Source: Flavobacterium sp. ENC
GTDB lineage: Bacteria > Bacteroidota > Bacteroidia > Flavobacteriales > Flavobacteriaceae
DNA length: 64,000 nt
Direction of reading: 5' to 3'
Assembly: GCF_020991415.1 (NCBI RefSeq)
Contig: NZ_JAJMOY010000001.1
Coordinates: 620,001 to 684,000 of the forward strand
The notes beneath the pieces are model-generated. The model was not told the origin of the DNA and made no database searches. It saw nothing but the letters and a program-made list of their open reading frames with translations. Shown one piece after another: positions 24,890-33,750 of the stretch. Position 1 is the stretch's first letter. Every line of letters begins with the position of its first letter. A program made the position numbers and the translations under genes.

Positions 24890-25888
24890 TTACAATGAAC
24901 TCCGCATAATCAAGGATGATTTATTCTCTCTTTGTTCTTTGTTTCCTTTCAGAACCATTTCGGCCAAAATTTTTCCCATGGCTTCAAAATGGGTTGAAAT
25001 TGTAGTAATTCCATTTGCGGCAATTTTTTTCAGCGGTGTTTCATTATACGAAATAATACCAAAATCACTTCCTAATTTTAAGCTTTGTTTTCCGGCACTT
25101 TCGATCACTTTTACCAGATCCCGGTCATTCGGAATGATGTAAAGGTCTCCGCTTGTGATTTCTCTTCCGGTAAATTCGGTGATGATTTCGTATTCAAAAT
25201 GATAGGCGGTACAAAAATCCTCAAAGCCCAGTTTCATGCCCAGAGGTTCCCTGAATCCCGGGAAAATCAAAATGAGTTTTTTGTATTTATTCAGTCTTGA
25301 TTTTGCTTTATATAATCCTTCAAAGATATCTTTTTGGTGATTTTGATAAATGGCCGGGTATAATTTCAGGTTTTGATTGGTCTGATCCAGTATGATTACC
25401 TCGTTTACTGGTAGGGTTTTTACAGAATCTGCTATATCGTTTAAGTTCGTCGGCATAATAATGTATTTGGTGTAATTTCCGTTGCTGTCATTTATTAGCT
25501 TTTGAAATACTCTGACATTAAAATGATGAAAGAAAATATCGACCTGGACATTCTTTCCAATATTTTTCAGGAACGAATTGTAAATGTCTTCCTTGAAAAT
25601 ATTCAACTCGTCAAAAAGTAAAAAAATCCTGTGTTTTAGGGTAGTCTCAACGCTTTTTACATAATAGCCTTTGCCCGGAATAGCATAAATAATCCCTCTT
25701 TTTTTGAGTTCATCGTAAGCCTGTAAAACCGTATCACGCGATAATGAAAAAGCCAGGCAGACTTTATTGACGGAGGGCAGCCTGTCTCCTTTTTTTAATT
25801 TTTCCTCTTCAATAGCTTTCTCAATTGAAAGAATTATCTGTTTATATTTTGGAAGCCCCAAATTGTTTTGTACAGAAATTACGTTCAT
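24890..25888 (-). CDS. GntR-family regulator with LacI-type sensor domain
   Basis: The N-terminal winged helix (about residues 8-75; PKYKQIILSIEKAIEEEKLKKGDRLPSVN, LSRDTVLQAYDELKKRG) is of the GntR type. The rest (about 85-332) resembles a periplasmic-binding-protein sensor domain of LacI regulators. Start at 25888 (MNVISVQNNLG); seven upstream codons are also open. It is divergent from galM-galK-galT, so galactose or a galactoside is the probable effector. Direct repeats ACTGGTA in the shared intergenic space may be its operator. Confidence 0.85.
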   Translation of the reverse strand: MNVISVQNNLGLPKYKQIILSIEKAIEEEKLKKGDRLPSVNKVCLAFSLSRDTVLQAYDELKKRGIIYAIPGKGYYVKSVETTLKHRIFLLFDELNIFKEDIYNSFLKNIGKNVQVDIFFHHFNVRVFQKLINDSNGNYTKYIIMPTNLNDIADSVKTLPVNEVIILDQTNQNLKLYPAIYQNHQKDIFEGLYKAKSRLNKYKKLILIFPGFREPLGMKLGFEDFCTAYHFEYEIITEFTGREITSGDLYIIPNDRDLVKVIESAGKQSLKLGSDFGIISYNETPLKKIAANGITTISTHFEAMGKILAEMVLKGNKEQRENKSSLIMRSSL

Positions 25889-25919
25889 AAAAATAGTTTT
25901 TGGGCACAAGATACAAAAA

Positions 25920-25965
25920 ACTGGTAGGTACTGGTATGTGTTTTTTTGAAATGTTTCTATTTTTG
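25920..25965 (+). promoter_or_regulatory. gal operon promoter with direct repeats
   Basis: ACTGGTAGGT (25920-25929) and ACTGGTATGT (25930-25939) are direct repeats with a 10-bp period, one helical turn. The -7 box TATTTTTG is at 25958-25965, and the repeats cover its -33 region. The galM start is at 25990. Confidence 0.55.
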
Positions 25966-25989
25966 GATTTCATTATTGGTAAAAATAAT

Positions 25990-27045
25990 ATGAAAATAAA
26001 ACATATATCTCATTTTCAGAATCTATCCGATTACAAATTGTTTGGTTTAATGCCTGACAACGAAGAAATCTATTCTTTTGAATTGACCAACAAAAACGGA
26101 ATGAAAGCGCAGCTTATCAATTATGGAGCAACAGTAACTTCTTTGCAGGTTCCGCTTTCAAATGGTAAACTGACTGATGTTGTTTTAGGTTTTGACAATC
26201 TGCAGTCTTATCTGGAATCCTATAGTTTACCAAGCGCCCCTTATTTCGGGACCACTGTCGGGCGCTATGCCGGAAGGATACATAATGCTTCTTTTGTGAT
26301 CAATGGTACAACTTTTCAGCTGCCTGCCAATAATAATGGTAATACGCTGCATGGCGGTAATTTTGGATTTGGAAGAAAAGTATGGAATGTCGCTAATGTA
26401 ACTTCAGGAGAGAATCCGTCGATTACTTTTGGTCTTTTAAGTGAAGATTCCGACGAAAATTTCCCGGGAGAAATGCATGTCTACCTCACGTATACATTAA
26501 CGGAAGAAAACGAATTAAAATTAGAATATAAAGCAACCACAACCAAAGATACCGTTATTAACCTGACACATCACAGTTATTTCAACCTCAACGGTCATGA
26601 TTCGAATGTTTTAGATCAGGAAATTTTTATCAAATCGGTCAAAATGCTGGAGACGGATGAGAATAATATTCCAACCGGAAATTTAACGGATCTCACAGGC
26701 CATGCCTTTGACTTCAGAACACCCAAAAAATGCCCTTTCCCGATTGATCATTCTTTTGTCGTGAATTCGAAAACCGAAGTTATTGCAAAATTAATCAGTT
26801 CGGAAAACAATTTACAAATGAGTGTTTATACCGATCAGCCGAGTGTTCATATCTATGTAGGCGGGAATTGTTTTGACCAGCTGAAAGGAAAACAAAATGC
26901 CGCTTATCATACATCAAGCGGAATCTGTTTTGAGACACAAAATTTTCCGGACGCACCGAATCATAAAAATTTCCCGAATTCGATCCTCAAAAAAGGAGAA
27001 GAATACCGTCAGAAAACAGTGTACAGATTCGAAAACATAAAGTAA
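25990..27045 (+). CDS. galM: aldose 1-epimerase (cytoplasmic mutarotase)
   Basis: GalM supplies alpha-D-galactose to galactokinase. Start at 25990 (MKIKHISHFQ), 351 residues. The frame is open further upstream, but that stretch includes the promoter. Motifs are TVGRYAGRIHNA, TLHGGNFGFG, VINLTHHSYFNLNG (catalytic His) and ICFETQNFPDAPNH (catalytic Glu). There is no signal peptide, unlike the paralogue at 16634. It is the first gene of a galM-galK-galT operon. Confidence 0.94.
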   Translation: MKIKHISHFQNLSDYKLFGLMPDNEEIYSFELTNKNGMKAQLINYGATVTSLQVPLSNGKLTDVVLGFDNLQSYLESYSLPSAPYFGTTVGRYAGRIHNASFVINGTTFQLPANNNGNTLHGGNFGFGRKVWNVANVTSGENPSITFGLLSEDSDENFPGEMHVYLTYTLTEENELKLEYKATTTKDTVINLTHHSYFNLNGHDSNVLDQEIFIKSVKMLETDENNIPTGNLTDLTGHAFDFRTPKKCPFPIDHSFVVNSKTEVIAKLISSENNLQMSVYTDQPSVHIYVGGNCFDQLKGKQNAAYHTSSGICFETQNFPDAPNHKNFPNSILKKGEEYRQKTVYRFENIK

Positions 27046-27090
27046 GTTTTTAAAATATAACTACAGCACAACATTTACAATTACAAGATA

Positions 27091-28251
27091 ATGAATGACA
27101 TTTTAATACAGGATACAACGGCATTTTTTGAAAAATCTTTTGGTTCTTCTCCTGAAAAAACCGTGCTTTCTCCGGGAAGAATAAACATTATTGGAGAACA
27201 TATCGATTACAATGACGGCTATGTATTACCGGCAGCCATTGATAAAGTAATCTGCTTTGCTTTTGAGAAAAACAACTCAAAAAAGTCTAAAATAATCGCC
27301 ATTGATTTAAACGAAGAATTTGAAGTCGACCTGACGCAGGAGGTTCATTTAAGTGATGTGGTCTGGACGAATTATATTCTTGGCGTGATCAAGCAACTGC
27401 AGGATAATGGTTTTTCTTTTGAAGGTTTCAACTGTGTTTTCAGCAGTAATATTCCGGTTGGTTCAGGATTGTCTTCTTCTGCGGCTTTAGAATGCGGGAT
27501 GCTTTTTGGTATTGCGGCACTTTTCGACCTTACGATTGCAAAAGTTGATCTTGCCTTAATGGGACAGAAAGCGGAACACTGGGTGGGTATCAATTGTGGT
27601 ATTATGGATCAGTTTTCAAGCGTTCACGGAATCGAAGACAAAGTGATCAAATTAGATTGTAATACGTTAGAGTTTGAATATCATGATGCTAATTTCAAAG
27701 ATTATTCGCTGGTCTTAATGGACAGTAATGTAAAACATTCGCTTTTCACCTCTGAATACAATACCAGAAGGGTAGAATGTGAAGAAGGTTTGTTAATTAT
27801 TAAAAATCATTTTCCGGACATAAAAAGTTTTAGGGATTGTACCGAAGAACAGCTATTGAGCATCGAGGATAAAATGAATCCGACGGTCTTTAAAAGGGTT
27901 CATTATGTTGTAAAAGAAATTAATCGTGTCATAAAGGCTTGTGAGGCCTTAGACAACGGAAATATTGAACTTCTGGGAGCGTTGCTTTTTGAGACGCACT
28001 ACGGTTTATCGCAGGAATATGCAGTAAGTTGTGCGGAGCTGGACATGCTTGTTGATACGGCAAAAGAAGATGATTCTGTGATTGGTTCCCGATTGATGGG
28101 AGGTGGTTTTGGTGGCTGTACCATAAATTTAATTAAAAAAGGTTGCGAAAATGAGGTTAAACATAAGTTTTCAAATCTTTATTTAGATACATTTGGGATT
28201 GAATTAAAATTTTATGATGTAAAAATCTCAAACGGAACAACACTACTTTAA
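27091..28251 (+). CDS. galK: galactokinase
   Basis: GalK makes galactose-1-phosphate with ATP. The 386-residue protein has the galactokinase signature SPGRINIIGEHIDYNDGYVLPAAI (about residues 28-50). The GHMP ATP loop is PVGSGLSSSAALECG (about 120-135), and a late GHMP motif is GSRLMGGGFGGCTINL. It sits 45 bp after galM and 16 bp before galT, clearly one operon. Confidence 0.96.
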   Translation: MNDILIQDTTAFFEKSFGSSPEKTVLSPGRINIIGEHIDYNDGYVLPAAIDKVICFAFEKNNSKKSKIIAIDLNEEFEVDLTQEVHLSDVVWTNYILGVIKQLQDNGFSFEGFNCVFSSNIPVGSGLSSSAALECGMLFGIAALFDLTIAKVDLALMGQKAEHWVGINCGIMDQFSSVHGIEDKVIKLDCNTLEFEYHDANFKDYSLVLMDSNVKHSLFTSEYNTRRVECEEGLLIIKNHFPDIKSFRDCTEEQLLSIEDKMNPTVFKRVHYVVKEINRVIKACEALDNGNIELLGALLFETHYGLSQEYAVSCAELDMLVDTAKEDDSVIGSRLMGGGFGGCTINLIKKGCENEVKHKFSNLYLDTFGIELKFYDVKISNGTTLL

Positions 28252-28267
28252 TACCACTACCAGTACA

Positions 28268-29320
28268 ATGAAAAATTTTGACATTACCGAAGATCCGCAC
28301 AGACGTTTCAATCCGCTAATCAACGAATGGGTTTTAGTATCACCTCATCGTGCAAAACGTCCATGGCAGGGACAAAACGAAACAATTTCAACCGAAGCTT
28401 TGCCGAAGTATGACCCCACTTGCTACCTCTGTCCGGGGAATGTTCGTGCCAATGGAGTCAGCAATCCCAAATACGAAAGCAGTTTTGTATTTGAGAATGA
28501 TTTCGCCGCAATGAAGCAGGATGAAATCATGTTTGAAGAAGATATTAAACATACTTTTTTTAAAGCACAACCGGAACGCGGCATTTCGCGGGTGGTTTGT
28601 TTTTCTCCAAGACATGATCTTACCTTACCGGAAATGACTATCGACGGAATTGAAAATATTATTAAAACCTGGCAAAAAGAATACACTGATTTAGGAAACA
28701 TCAAATACATCAATCACGTTCAGATTTTCGAAAATAAAGGAAGTGTAATGGGCTGCAGCAACCCACACCCACACGGGCAAATCTGGGCACAGTCCTCCTT
28801 ACCGACCCAGGTAGAAAAAACACAAAAAAACCTGAAAGCTTATTTCGACAAAAACGGCAGGACGATGCTGGCCGATTACCTGCAGGCAGAGTTAAGATCA
28901 GGGGAACGCGTTGTAATCGAAAATGATCATTTTGCTGCAGTGGTTCCTTTTTGGGCAACCTGGCCTTATGAAACGATGATTATCAGCAAACGAACTTTTG
29001 GAAAAATTACCGATTTTACCGCTGATGAAACTACTTCTTTTGCTACAATCCTAAAACAGCTTACTTCTAAGTACGATAACTTGTTCAATACTTCTTTCCC
29101 TTATTCATCAGGAATTCACCAGGCTCCTACAGATGGCCTGGAACATGCGGAATGGCATTTTCACATGCACTTTTATCCACCTTTATTGCGATCTGCAACC
29201 GTTAAGAAATTTATGGTTGGTTATGAAATGCTGGGGGAATCACAAAGAGACATTACTCCTGAAAAAAGTGCAGAAGCTTTAAGGCAATTGTCTGATGTAC
29301 ATTATAAAACTAAAGCTTAA
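28268..29320 (+). CDS. galT: galactose-1-phosphate uridylyltransferase (class I)
   Basis: GalT swaps UMP between UDP-glucose and galactose-1-phosphate. The active-site motif HPHGQIW is at about residues 163-169 (GCSNPHPHGQIWA), with the nucleophilic second His. The zinc-binding CYLCPGN (about 55-61) and the C-terminal EHAEWHFHMHFYPP fit class I enzymes. The 350 residues match the family. No galE is visible in the window, so the UDP-galactose 4-epimerase must be elsewhere. Confidence 0.95.
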   Translation: MKNFDITEDPHRRFNPLINEWVLVSPHRAKRPWQGQNETISTEALPKYDPTCYLCPGNVRANGVSNPKYESSFVFENDFAAMKQDEIMFEEDIKHTFFKAQPERGISRVVCFSPRHDLTLPEMTIDGIENIIKTWQKEYTDLGNIKYINHVQIFENKGSVMGCSNPHPHGQIWAQSSLPTQVEKTQKNLKAYFDKNGRTMLADYLQAELRSGERVVIENDHFAAVVPFWATWPYETMIISKRTFGKITDFTADETTSFATILKQLTSKYDNLFNTSFPYSSGIHQAPTDGLEHAEWHFHMHFYPPLLRSATVKKFMVGYEMLGESQRDITPEKSAEALRQLSDVHYKTKA

Positions 29321-29358
29321 GTGACCTAAAAATTACATTTAATGTAATAATGCAGTTA

Positions 29359-29385
29359 TAAATGTTAAAAACACATTTATTTTTG
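29359..29385 (+). promoter_or_regulatory. symporter promoter with AraR-like operator (site D)
   Basis: The perfect palindrome TAAATGT-N7-ACATTTA (29359-29379) overlaps a -7 box TATTTTTG (29378-29385). It differs from site A by one base pair per half. It suggests the symporter is transcribed separately from galT and controlled by AraR. Confidence 0.6.
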
Positions 29386-29531
29386 GTGTGGAATTGGATT
29401 TTTATCTTATTTTTGGCTTTGGCTTCTTTTTTCATAAAAAAATAACGAAATAAAAACACATACTATATTTTTAAACGCATTAAACAATAAAACAAACAAT
29501 CACCTTTACTAATTTTAAACTATTACTAACA

Positions 29532-31217
29532 ATGAACCAGAACCTCGCTTTCGCAGATTATGCGGTTTTTATTATTTATTTCATCGTAGTTTCGGTCTAC
29601 GGTTATACTGTTTACCGCAAACGTAAACAAGACGAACAGGATGCCAAAGCTTACTTTTTGGCTGAAGGGAATTTAACCTGGTGGGCTATTGGAGCTTCGT
29701 TAATTGCTTCCAATATTTCTGCTGAGCAATTCATCGGAATGAGTGGTGAAGGTTTCTTTTTAGGAATTGCAGTAGCTGCTTACGAATGGCTGGCTGCTGT
29801 TGCTTTAATTATTGTAGCGGTTTGGTTTATTCCGGTATATCTTAAGAATAAGATTTACACAATGCCTCAGTTCTTAAAAACACGTTACAACGAATCGACT
29901 GCCTTAATTATGGCCGTTTTCTGGTTGTTTTTGTACGTATTTGTAAACTTAACTTCTATTCTTTATTTAGGGGCGGTTGCGATTAACGGACTTGCGGGCG
30001 GAGAGTATCTGCACGTAATTATGGTTGGATTGGCTGTATTTGCTTTGTTCATCTCTTTAGGAGGTATGAAAGTGGTAGCGTACACAGACGTTATTCAGGT
30101 AGCTGTTTTAATTATCGGTGGTTTGGTAACCTCTTATATTGCACTAACAACGGTTGGACAATATTTTGGTGTTGGCGAAAATGCTATTGCCGGTTTCAAA
30201 GTTTTAATGAGAGAAGCTCCGGAGCATTTCAAAATGATTATTCCAAAACCAACGGCAACTTCTTCCCAGCTTGATATTGATAAATATTTGACGTTCCCGG
30301 GTCTGATGTCTTACCTTGCCGGTATCTGGATCATCAACTTAAACTATTGGGGATGTAACCAATACATTACACAAAGGGCTTTGGGTGCCGATTTACAAAC
30401 AGCCCGTACCGGTATTTTATTTGCCGGAATGCTAAAATTATTAATGCCTTTAATCGTAATGCTGCCGGGTATTGCTGCTTATGTTTTATATCAAAACGGA
30501 CATTTACCACAATTAGTGGGAGGAAAAGACGGTGCTTATTCTGCTGTTTTGACTTTCCTGCCAACAGGTTTAAAAGGACTTTCTGTAGCGGCGCTGACTG
30601 CTGCAATTGTAGCCTCATTAGCCGGAAAAGTAAACAGTATCTCGACGATCTATACTTTAGATATTCATAAAAAATACATTCAGAAACAAGCCGGCGAAAA
30701 ACAACAGGTAAACATTGGTAGAATTGCCGTTTTTGCTGCCATGCTTTTAGCGGTTTTATTTACGTGGAATGACATCTTAGGAATTGGCGGAGTGGGTGGA
30801 TTCACCTACATTCAAAAATATACCGGATTTATCAGCCCGGGAGTTTTTGCGATGTTCTTCCTTGGTATGTTCTGGAAAAGAACTACCGGAACTGCAGCAA
30901 TTGTGGGTGTAATTTTAGGGTTTGTATTATCGGTAGTATTCAACGAATATGCTCCGATGCTTTTTGGAAACGAAACGTTGTTGTACACGGCTTATCCTAA
31001 CGGAAAAGGTGCTTTCGAAATTCCTTTCCACATCTGTATGGGATTATCATTCTTCTTTACGATGCTGGCCATGATCGGAATCAGTTTTGCCGGTCCGAAA
31101 GTAAATCCTAAAGCGTTTGAAATAGACTCTGAAATGTTTAAAGTGAAACCACAAACTACGGTTTTAATCGTAATTACATTATTGATTATTGTGGCTTTAT
31201 ACGTTAAATTCTGGTAG
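29532..31217 (+). CDS. sodium:solute (sugar) symporter, SSS family
   Basis: The 561-residue membrane protein has about 14 hydrophobic segments. It opens with DYAVFIIYFIVVSVYGYTVY and SLIASNISAEQFIGMSGEGF, hallmarks of SGLT-like sodium/sugar carriers. A conserved GLSVAALTAAIVASLAGKVNSIST segment near residues 350-372 includes part of the Na2 site. It follows galT by 211 bp, suggesting galactose. Its promoter, however, carries an AraR-like palindrome, so L-arabinose uptake is equally or more likely. No other arabinose transporter is in the window. Confidence 0.9.
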   Translation: MNQNLAFADYAVFIIYFIVVSVYGYTVYRKRKQDEQDAKAYFLAEGNLTWWAIGASLIASNISAEQFIGMSGEGFFLGIAVAAYEWLAAVALIIVAVWFIPVYLKNKIYTMPQFLKTRYNESTALIMAVFWLFLYVFVNLTSILYLGAVAINGLAGGEYLHVIMVGLAVFALFISLGGMKVVAYTDVIQVAVLIIGGLVTSYIALTTVGQYFGVGENAIAGFKVLMREAPEHFKMIIPKPTATSSQLDIDKYLTFPGLMSYLAGIWIINLNYWGCNQYITQRALGADLQTARTGILFAGMLKLLMPLIVMLPGIAAYVLYQNGHLPQLVGGKDGAYSAVLTFLPTGLKGLSVAALTAAIVASLAGKVNSISTIYTLDIHKKYIQKQAGEKQQVNIGRIAVFAAMLLAVLFTWNDILGIGGVGGFTYIQKYTGFISPGVFAMFFLGMFWKRTTGTAAIVGVILGFVLSVVFNEYAPMLFGNETLLYTAYPNGKGAFEIPFHICMGLSFFFTMLAMIGISFAGPKVNPKAFEIDSEMFKVKPQTTVLIVITLLIIVALYVKFW

Positions 31218-31248
31218 TATAATTTTTTACTATATTTTTTGAAGAATT

Positions 31249-31281
31249 AAAAGACTGTCTGCAAACGACAGTCTTTTTTTT
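31249..31281 (+). terminator. terminator after the symporter
   Basis: AAGACTGTC (31251-31259) and GACAGTCTT (31267-31275) pair and are followed by a T-run. Confidence 0.9.
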
Positions 31282-31333
31282 ATAAATTAATCCCTTCACA
31301 AAAAAAGTAACAATCTAACTTTTTCTATACCAT

Positions 31334-31672
31334 ATGACTACACAAAAATTCTGTCTCGCCTTAGACCTGCAGGAGGATGCAAATCTGATTGAGGAATACA
31401 AAGAACTTCATAAAAATGTCTGGCCGGAAATTATAGATAGCATTAAAGATTCCGGGATTACCGTCATGGATATTTATTGTACCGGAAACCGATTGTTTAT
31501 GATTATTGAAGCCCGTGAAGATTTTACTTTTGAAAAGAAAGCGGCATTGGATTCCGAAAACCCAAAAGTACAGGAATGGGAAACTTTGATGTGGAAATTC
31601 CAGCAAGCCCTGCCCTGGGCAAAACCGGGACAAAAATGGATTCTGACGGAGAAAATATTTGACTTAAAATAA
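31334..31672 (+). CDS. RhaM/FucU-like (DUF718) sugar mutarotase
   Basis: The 112-residue protein matches the L-rhamnose mutarotase family: FCLALDLQEDANLIEEYKELHKNVWPEI, the catalytic-His HKNVWPE segment, and a late WETLMWKFQQALPWAKPGQKW. These small cytoplasmic enzymes interconvert anomers of L-rhamnose or L-fucose. No rhamnose or fucose genes are next to it, so it is an orphan at the edge of the sugar region. It may act on another sugar such as L-arabinose; this is not testable from sequence. Confidence 0.85.
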   Translation: MTTQKFCLALDLQEDANLIEEYKELHKNVWPEIIDSIKDSGITVMDIYCTGNRLFMIIEAREDFTFEKKAALDSENPKVQEWETLMWKFQQALPWAKPGQKWILTEKIFDLK

Positions 31673-31761
31673 TCGCTTTTTTCCTTATAAATTAATGGCA
31701 GATAAAATAGCTTTTCATAAAAAAAAATCTAAATTTGAACCCTAACATTTTAACCAATTTT

Positions 31762-32370
31762 ATGAAAAAACTAGTAATTGCATTGTTATTGATCTCTGGC
31801 GCAGCATTTGCACAGGACATGGAAGTCGTAAAAGGAAATTTTACTTTTCTGAAAGATCAGAAAGAAATTAATGTGGTATTTGATTATAGTAATTTTACTA
31901 TGATGAAAGAAAAAAAATCTGAAGCTCAATATGTTGAAGAAAGAACGGCAGATTTAAATGCAAAGATTAAAGGAAATGGCGATGCCTGGAAAAAAAGATG
32001 GAAGTCTTCTCCGGAATTAATCTGGACTCCTAAGTTTCTTGAATTAGCAAATCTTGTATTAAGCAAAGAAAAGAAAGATGTAAATTTTCAGGAAAATCTA
32101 ACGAGTGCCCCTTATACCTTAATTGTACAGACCGTATGGATTTATCCGGGCTGGGATGCAGGTATTATGAAACAACCGGCAAAAGTAAGCACAAACCTAA
32201 AGTTTGTTGAAACGGCCAATAAATCAAATGTTCTGTTAGAAATTACAAGTGAAGAAGCTCCCGGAGATCAATGGGGAAATAATTACAGTAATGAATCCAG
32301 AATTGGGGAAGGATATGCTAAAACCGCAAAATCACTTTCGAAAATGATTCTGAAAAAAGCGTACAAATAA
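31762..32370 (+). CDS. secreted protein of unknown function
   Basis: Start at 31762 (MKKLVIALLLISGAAFAQ), a clear signal peptide with cleavage after AFA. The nine upstream codons in frame are unlikely. The mature part of about 185 residues is soluble, mixed charge, with no motif I recognise. A conserved-looking stretch is LIVQTVWIYPGWDAGIM. A TAAATTTG box lies at 31730-31737. It is probably periplasmic or outer-membrane associated. Confidence 0.8.
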   Translation: MKKLVIALLLISGAAFAQDMEVVKGNFTFLKDQKEINVVFDYSNFTMMKEKKSEAQYVEERTADLNAKIKGNGDAWKKRWKSSPELIWTPKFLELANLVLSKEKKDVNFQENLTSAPYTLIVQTVWIYPGWDAGIMKQPAKVSTNLKFVETANKSNVLLEITSEEAPGDQWGNNYSNESRIGEGYAKTAKSLSKMILKKAYK

Positions 32371-32379
32371 AAGCACAAA

Positions 32380-32405
32380 AAAACCCTAGTTTACACTAGG
32401 GTTTT
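32380..32405 (+). terminator. terminator embedded in the end of the convergent gene
   Basis: AAAACCCTAGT (32380-32390) and ACTAGGGTTTT (32395-32405) form a perfect stem. The hairpin serves the secreted-protein gene and at the same time encodes the last codons (ENPSVN-stop) of the minus-strand halogenase-like gene. Confidence 0.88.
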
Positions 32406-33648
32406 CTTTTTCTTCTTTTTGCATATTTAATAAATAGGCCATATTTGCGATCACGTGATCGTGTTTTTTTACAAACGGATTTTCTTCATTCCAGACATAA
32501 CCTGCCAGAACCGAACAGATTTTTTCTTTTACTTCCGGGTTTTCCGGCTGGTGAAAAAATAACGTCTGAAGGTTTCCGGTGTACCATTCTTTCACGTAAG
32601 TGGTAAAAACAGCAATGCCGCGTTTCATGTATCCTGTAAATTCAGCTTCCCAGTCTACTTCAATTCCTTGTGATTCTTTCAGGTATAATTTTGCTGCGAG
32701 CATTCCGGATTCGGTCGCAAAAGCAACTCCCGATGAAAAAACAGGATCTAAGAATTCTGAACTGTTTCCTGTTAAGGCAAAACCATCTCCGTACATTCTT
32801 TTTACGGCTCTGGAATAGTTCTCCAGTTTCACCGGCTCAAATAAAAACTCGGTTCCTTTGAATCTCTTAATATAATAATCCGATTTCTGAATGGCATTTC
32901 GCAAAGCCTCGGCATTGTCTTTATTTTCTGAAAGCGAATTGATAAAATCGGTCGGCCCAACTACACCTAAACTTGTATTTCCATTCGAAAACGGAATGAC
33001 CCATAACCAGACTTCGGTTTCCAGAATATCAAACGAAATCTGGGTTCCTTCCTCGCCCTCCGGTCTGTTAATGTCTTTTACGTGCGTAAATATCGAAGAA
33101 TGCGGATCAAGCTTTGACGGTGTATCCAAATCTAAAAGTCTTGGCAAAACACGTCCGTAACCACTGGAATCGATAATAAAATTAGCGTGAATTTCTTTTA
33201 AGTTTCCGTCTTTGTCTTTTACAATGGTCTTCGATTTTTTTCCTTCAAACGAAACTTCGAGCACTTCCGATTCAAATTCCAGATCAATTCCTTTTCTTAT
33301 GACTTCCTGCGCCATTGTATTGTCAAAATCCGCTCTTGGCACCTGCCAGGTCCAATCCCATCCTTCACCGAATTTTTTACTGAAATCAAAAACACAAATC
33401 TCTTCTCCACGGATAAAACGGGCACCTAATTTCTTTTCAAAATTCATGGCGTCAAGACTCTCAAAAAGCTCAGCCTCCGCAAAATGGTCCATAACTCTTG
33501 GGATGAGGCTTTCGCCGACCACAAGTCTTGGAAATTTTGTTTTTTCCACCACTTTTATCTTAACGTTATTTTTATGAAGATACGATGCCGAAACGCATCC
33601 AGAAGGTCCTGCGCCTATGATTAAAACATCTACAAACTCCTTTGTCAT
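32386..33648 (-). CDS. flavin-dependent halogenase-like oxidoreductase of the pigment cluster
   Basis: The 420 residues form an FAD protein with the GAGPSG dinucleotide motif (residues 12-17) and GES in VVGESLIP (45-47). Two halogenase marks are intact: WLWVIP at 214-219 (W-x-W-x-I-P) and FLDPVFSSG at 299-307 (F-x2-P-x2-S-x-G). These motifs are typical of tryptophan- and phenol-type halogenases. It is divergent from tyrosine ammonia-lyase. I infer ring chlorination of the flexirubin polyene or resorcinol. A monooxygenase or ketoreductase-like role is the alternative, because halogenase-like folds are also used for hydroxylation. Confidence 0.72.
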   Translation of the reverse strand: MTKEFVDVLIIGAGPSGCVSASYLHKNNVKIKVVEKTKFPRLVVGESLIPRVMDHFAEAELFESLDAMNFEKKLGARFIRGEEICVFDFSKKFGEGWDWTWQVPRADFDNTMAQEVIRKGIDLEFESEVLEVSFEGKKSKTIVKDKDGNLKEIHANFIIDSSGYGRVLPRLLDLDTPSKLDPHSSIFTHVKDINRPEGEEGTQISFDILETEVWLWVIPFSNGNTSLGVVGPTDFINSLSENKDNAEALRNAIQKSDYYIKRFKGTEFLFEPVKLENYSRAVKRMYGDGFALTGNSSEFLDPVFSSGVAFATESGMLAAKLYLKESQGIEVDWEAEFTGYMKRGIAVFTTYVKEWYTGNLQTLFFHQPENPEVKEKICSVLAGYVWNEENPFVKKHDHVIANMAYLLNMQKEEKENPSVN

Positions 33649-33675
33649 ATTAGAAATGTTATGATTTATTTAACT

Positions 33676-33714
33676 TACATTTGCCATCATCAAAATAACT
33701 ACATTTATTTTGAT
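33676..33714 (+). promoter_or_regulatory. tal promoter and perfect inverted repeat
   Basis: The -7 box TACATTTG is at 33676-33683. ATCAAAATA (33689-33697) and TATTTTGAT (33706-33714) form a perfect inverted repeat with an 8-bp gap, about at the transcription start. It lies between the divergent halogenase-like and tal genes, so one regulator could control both arms. Confidence 0.55.
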
Positions 33715-33750
33715 AAATAAAATTAAATTAGCACAACCAAAAACGATTTA

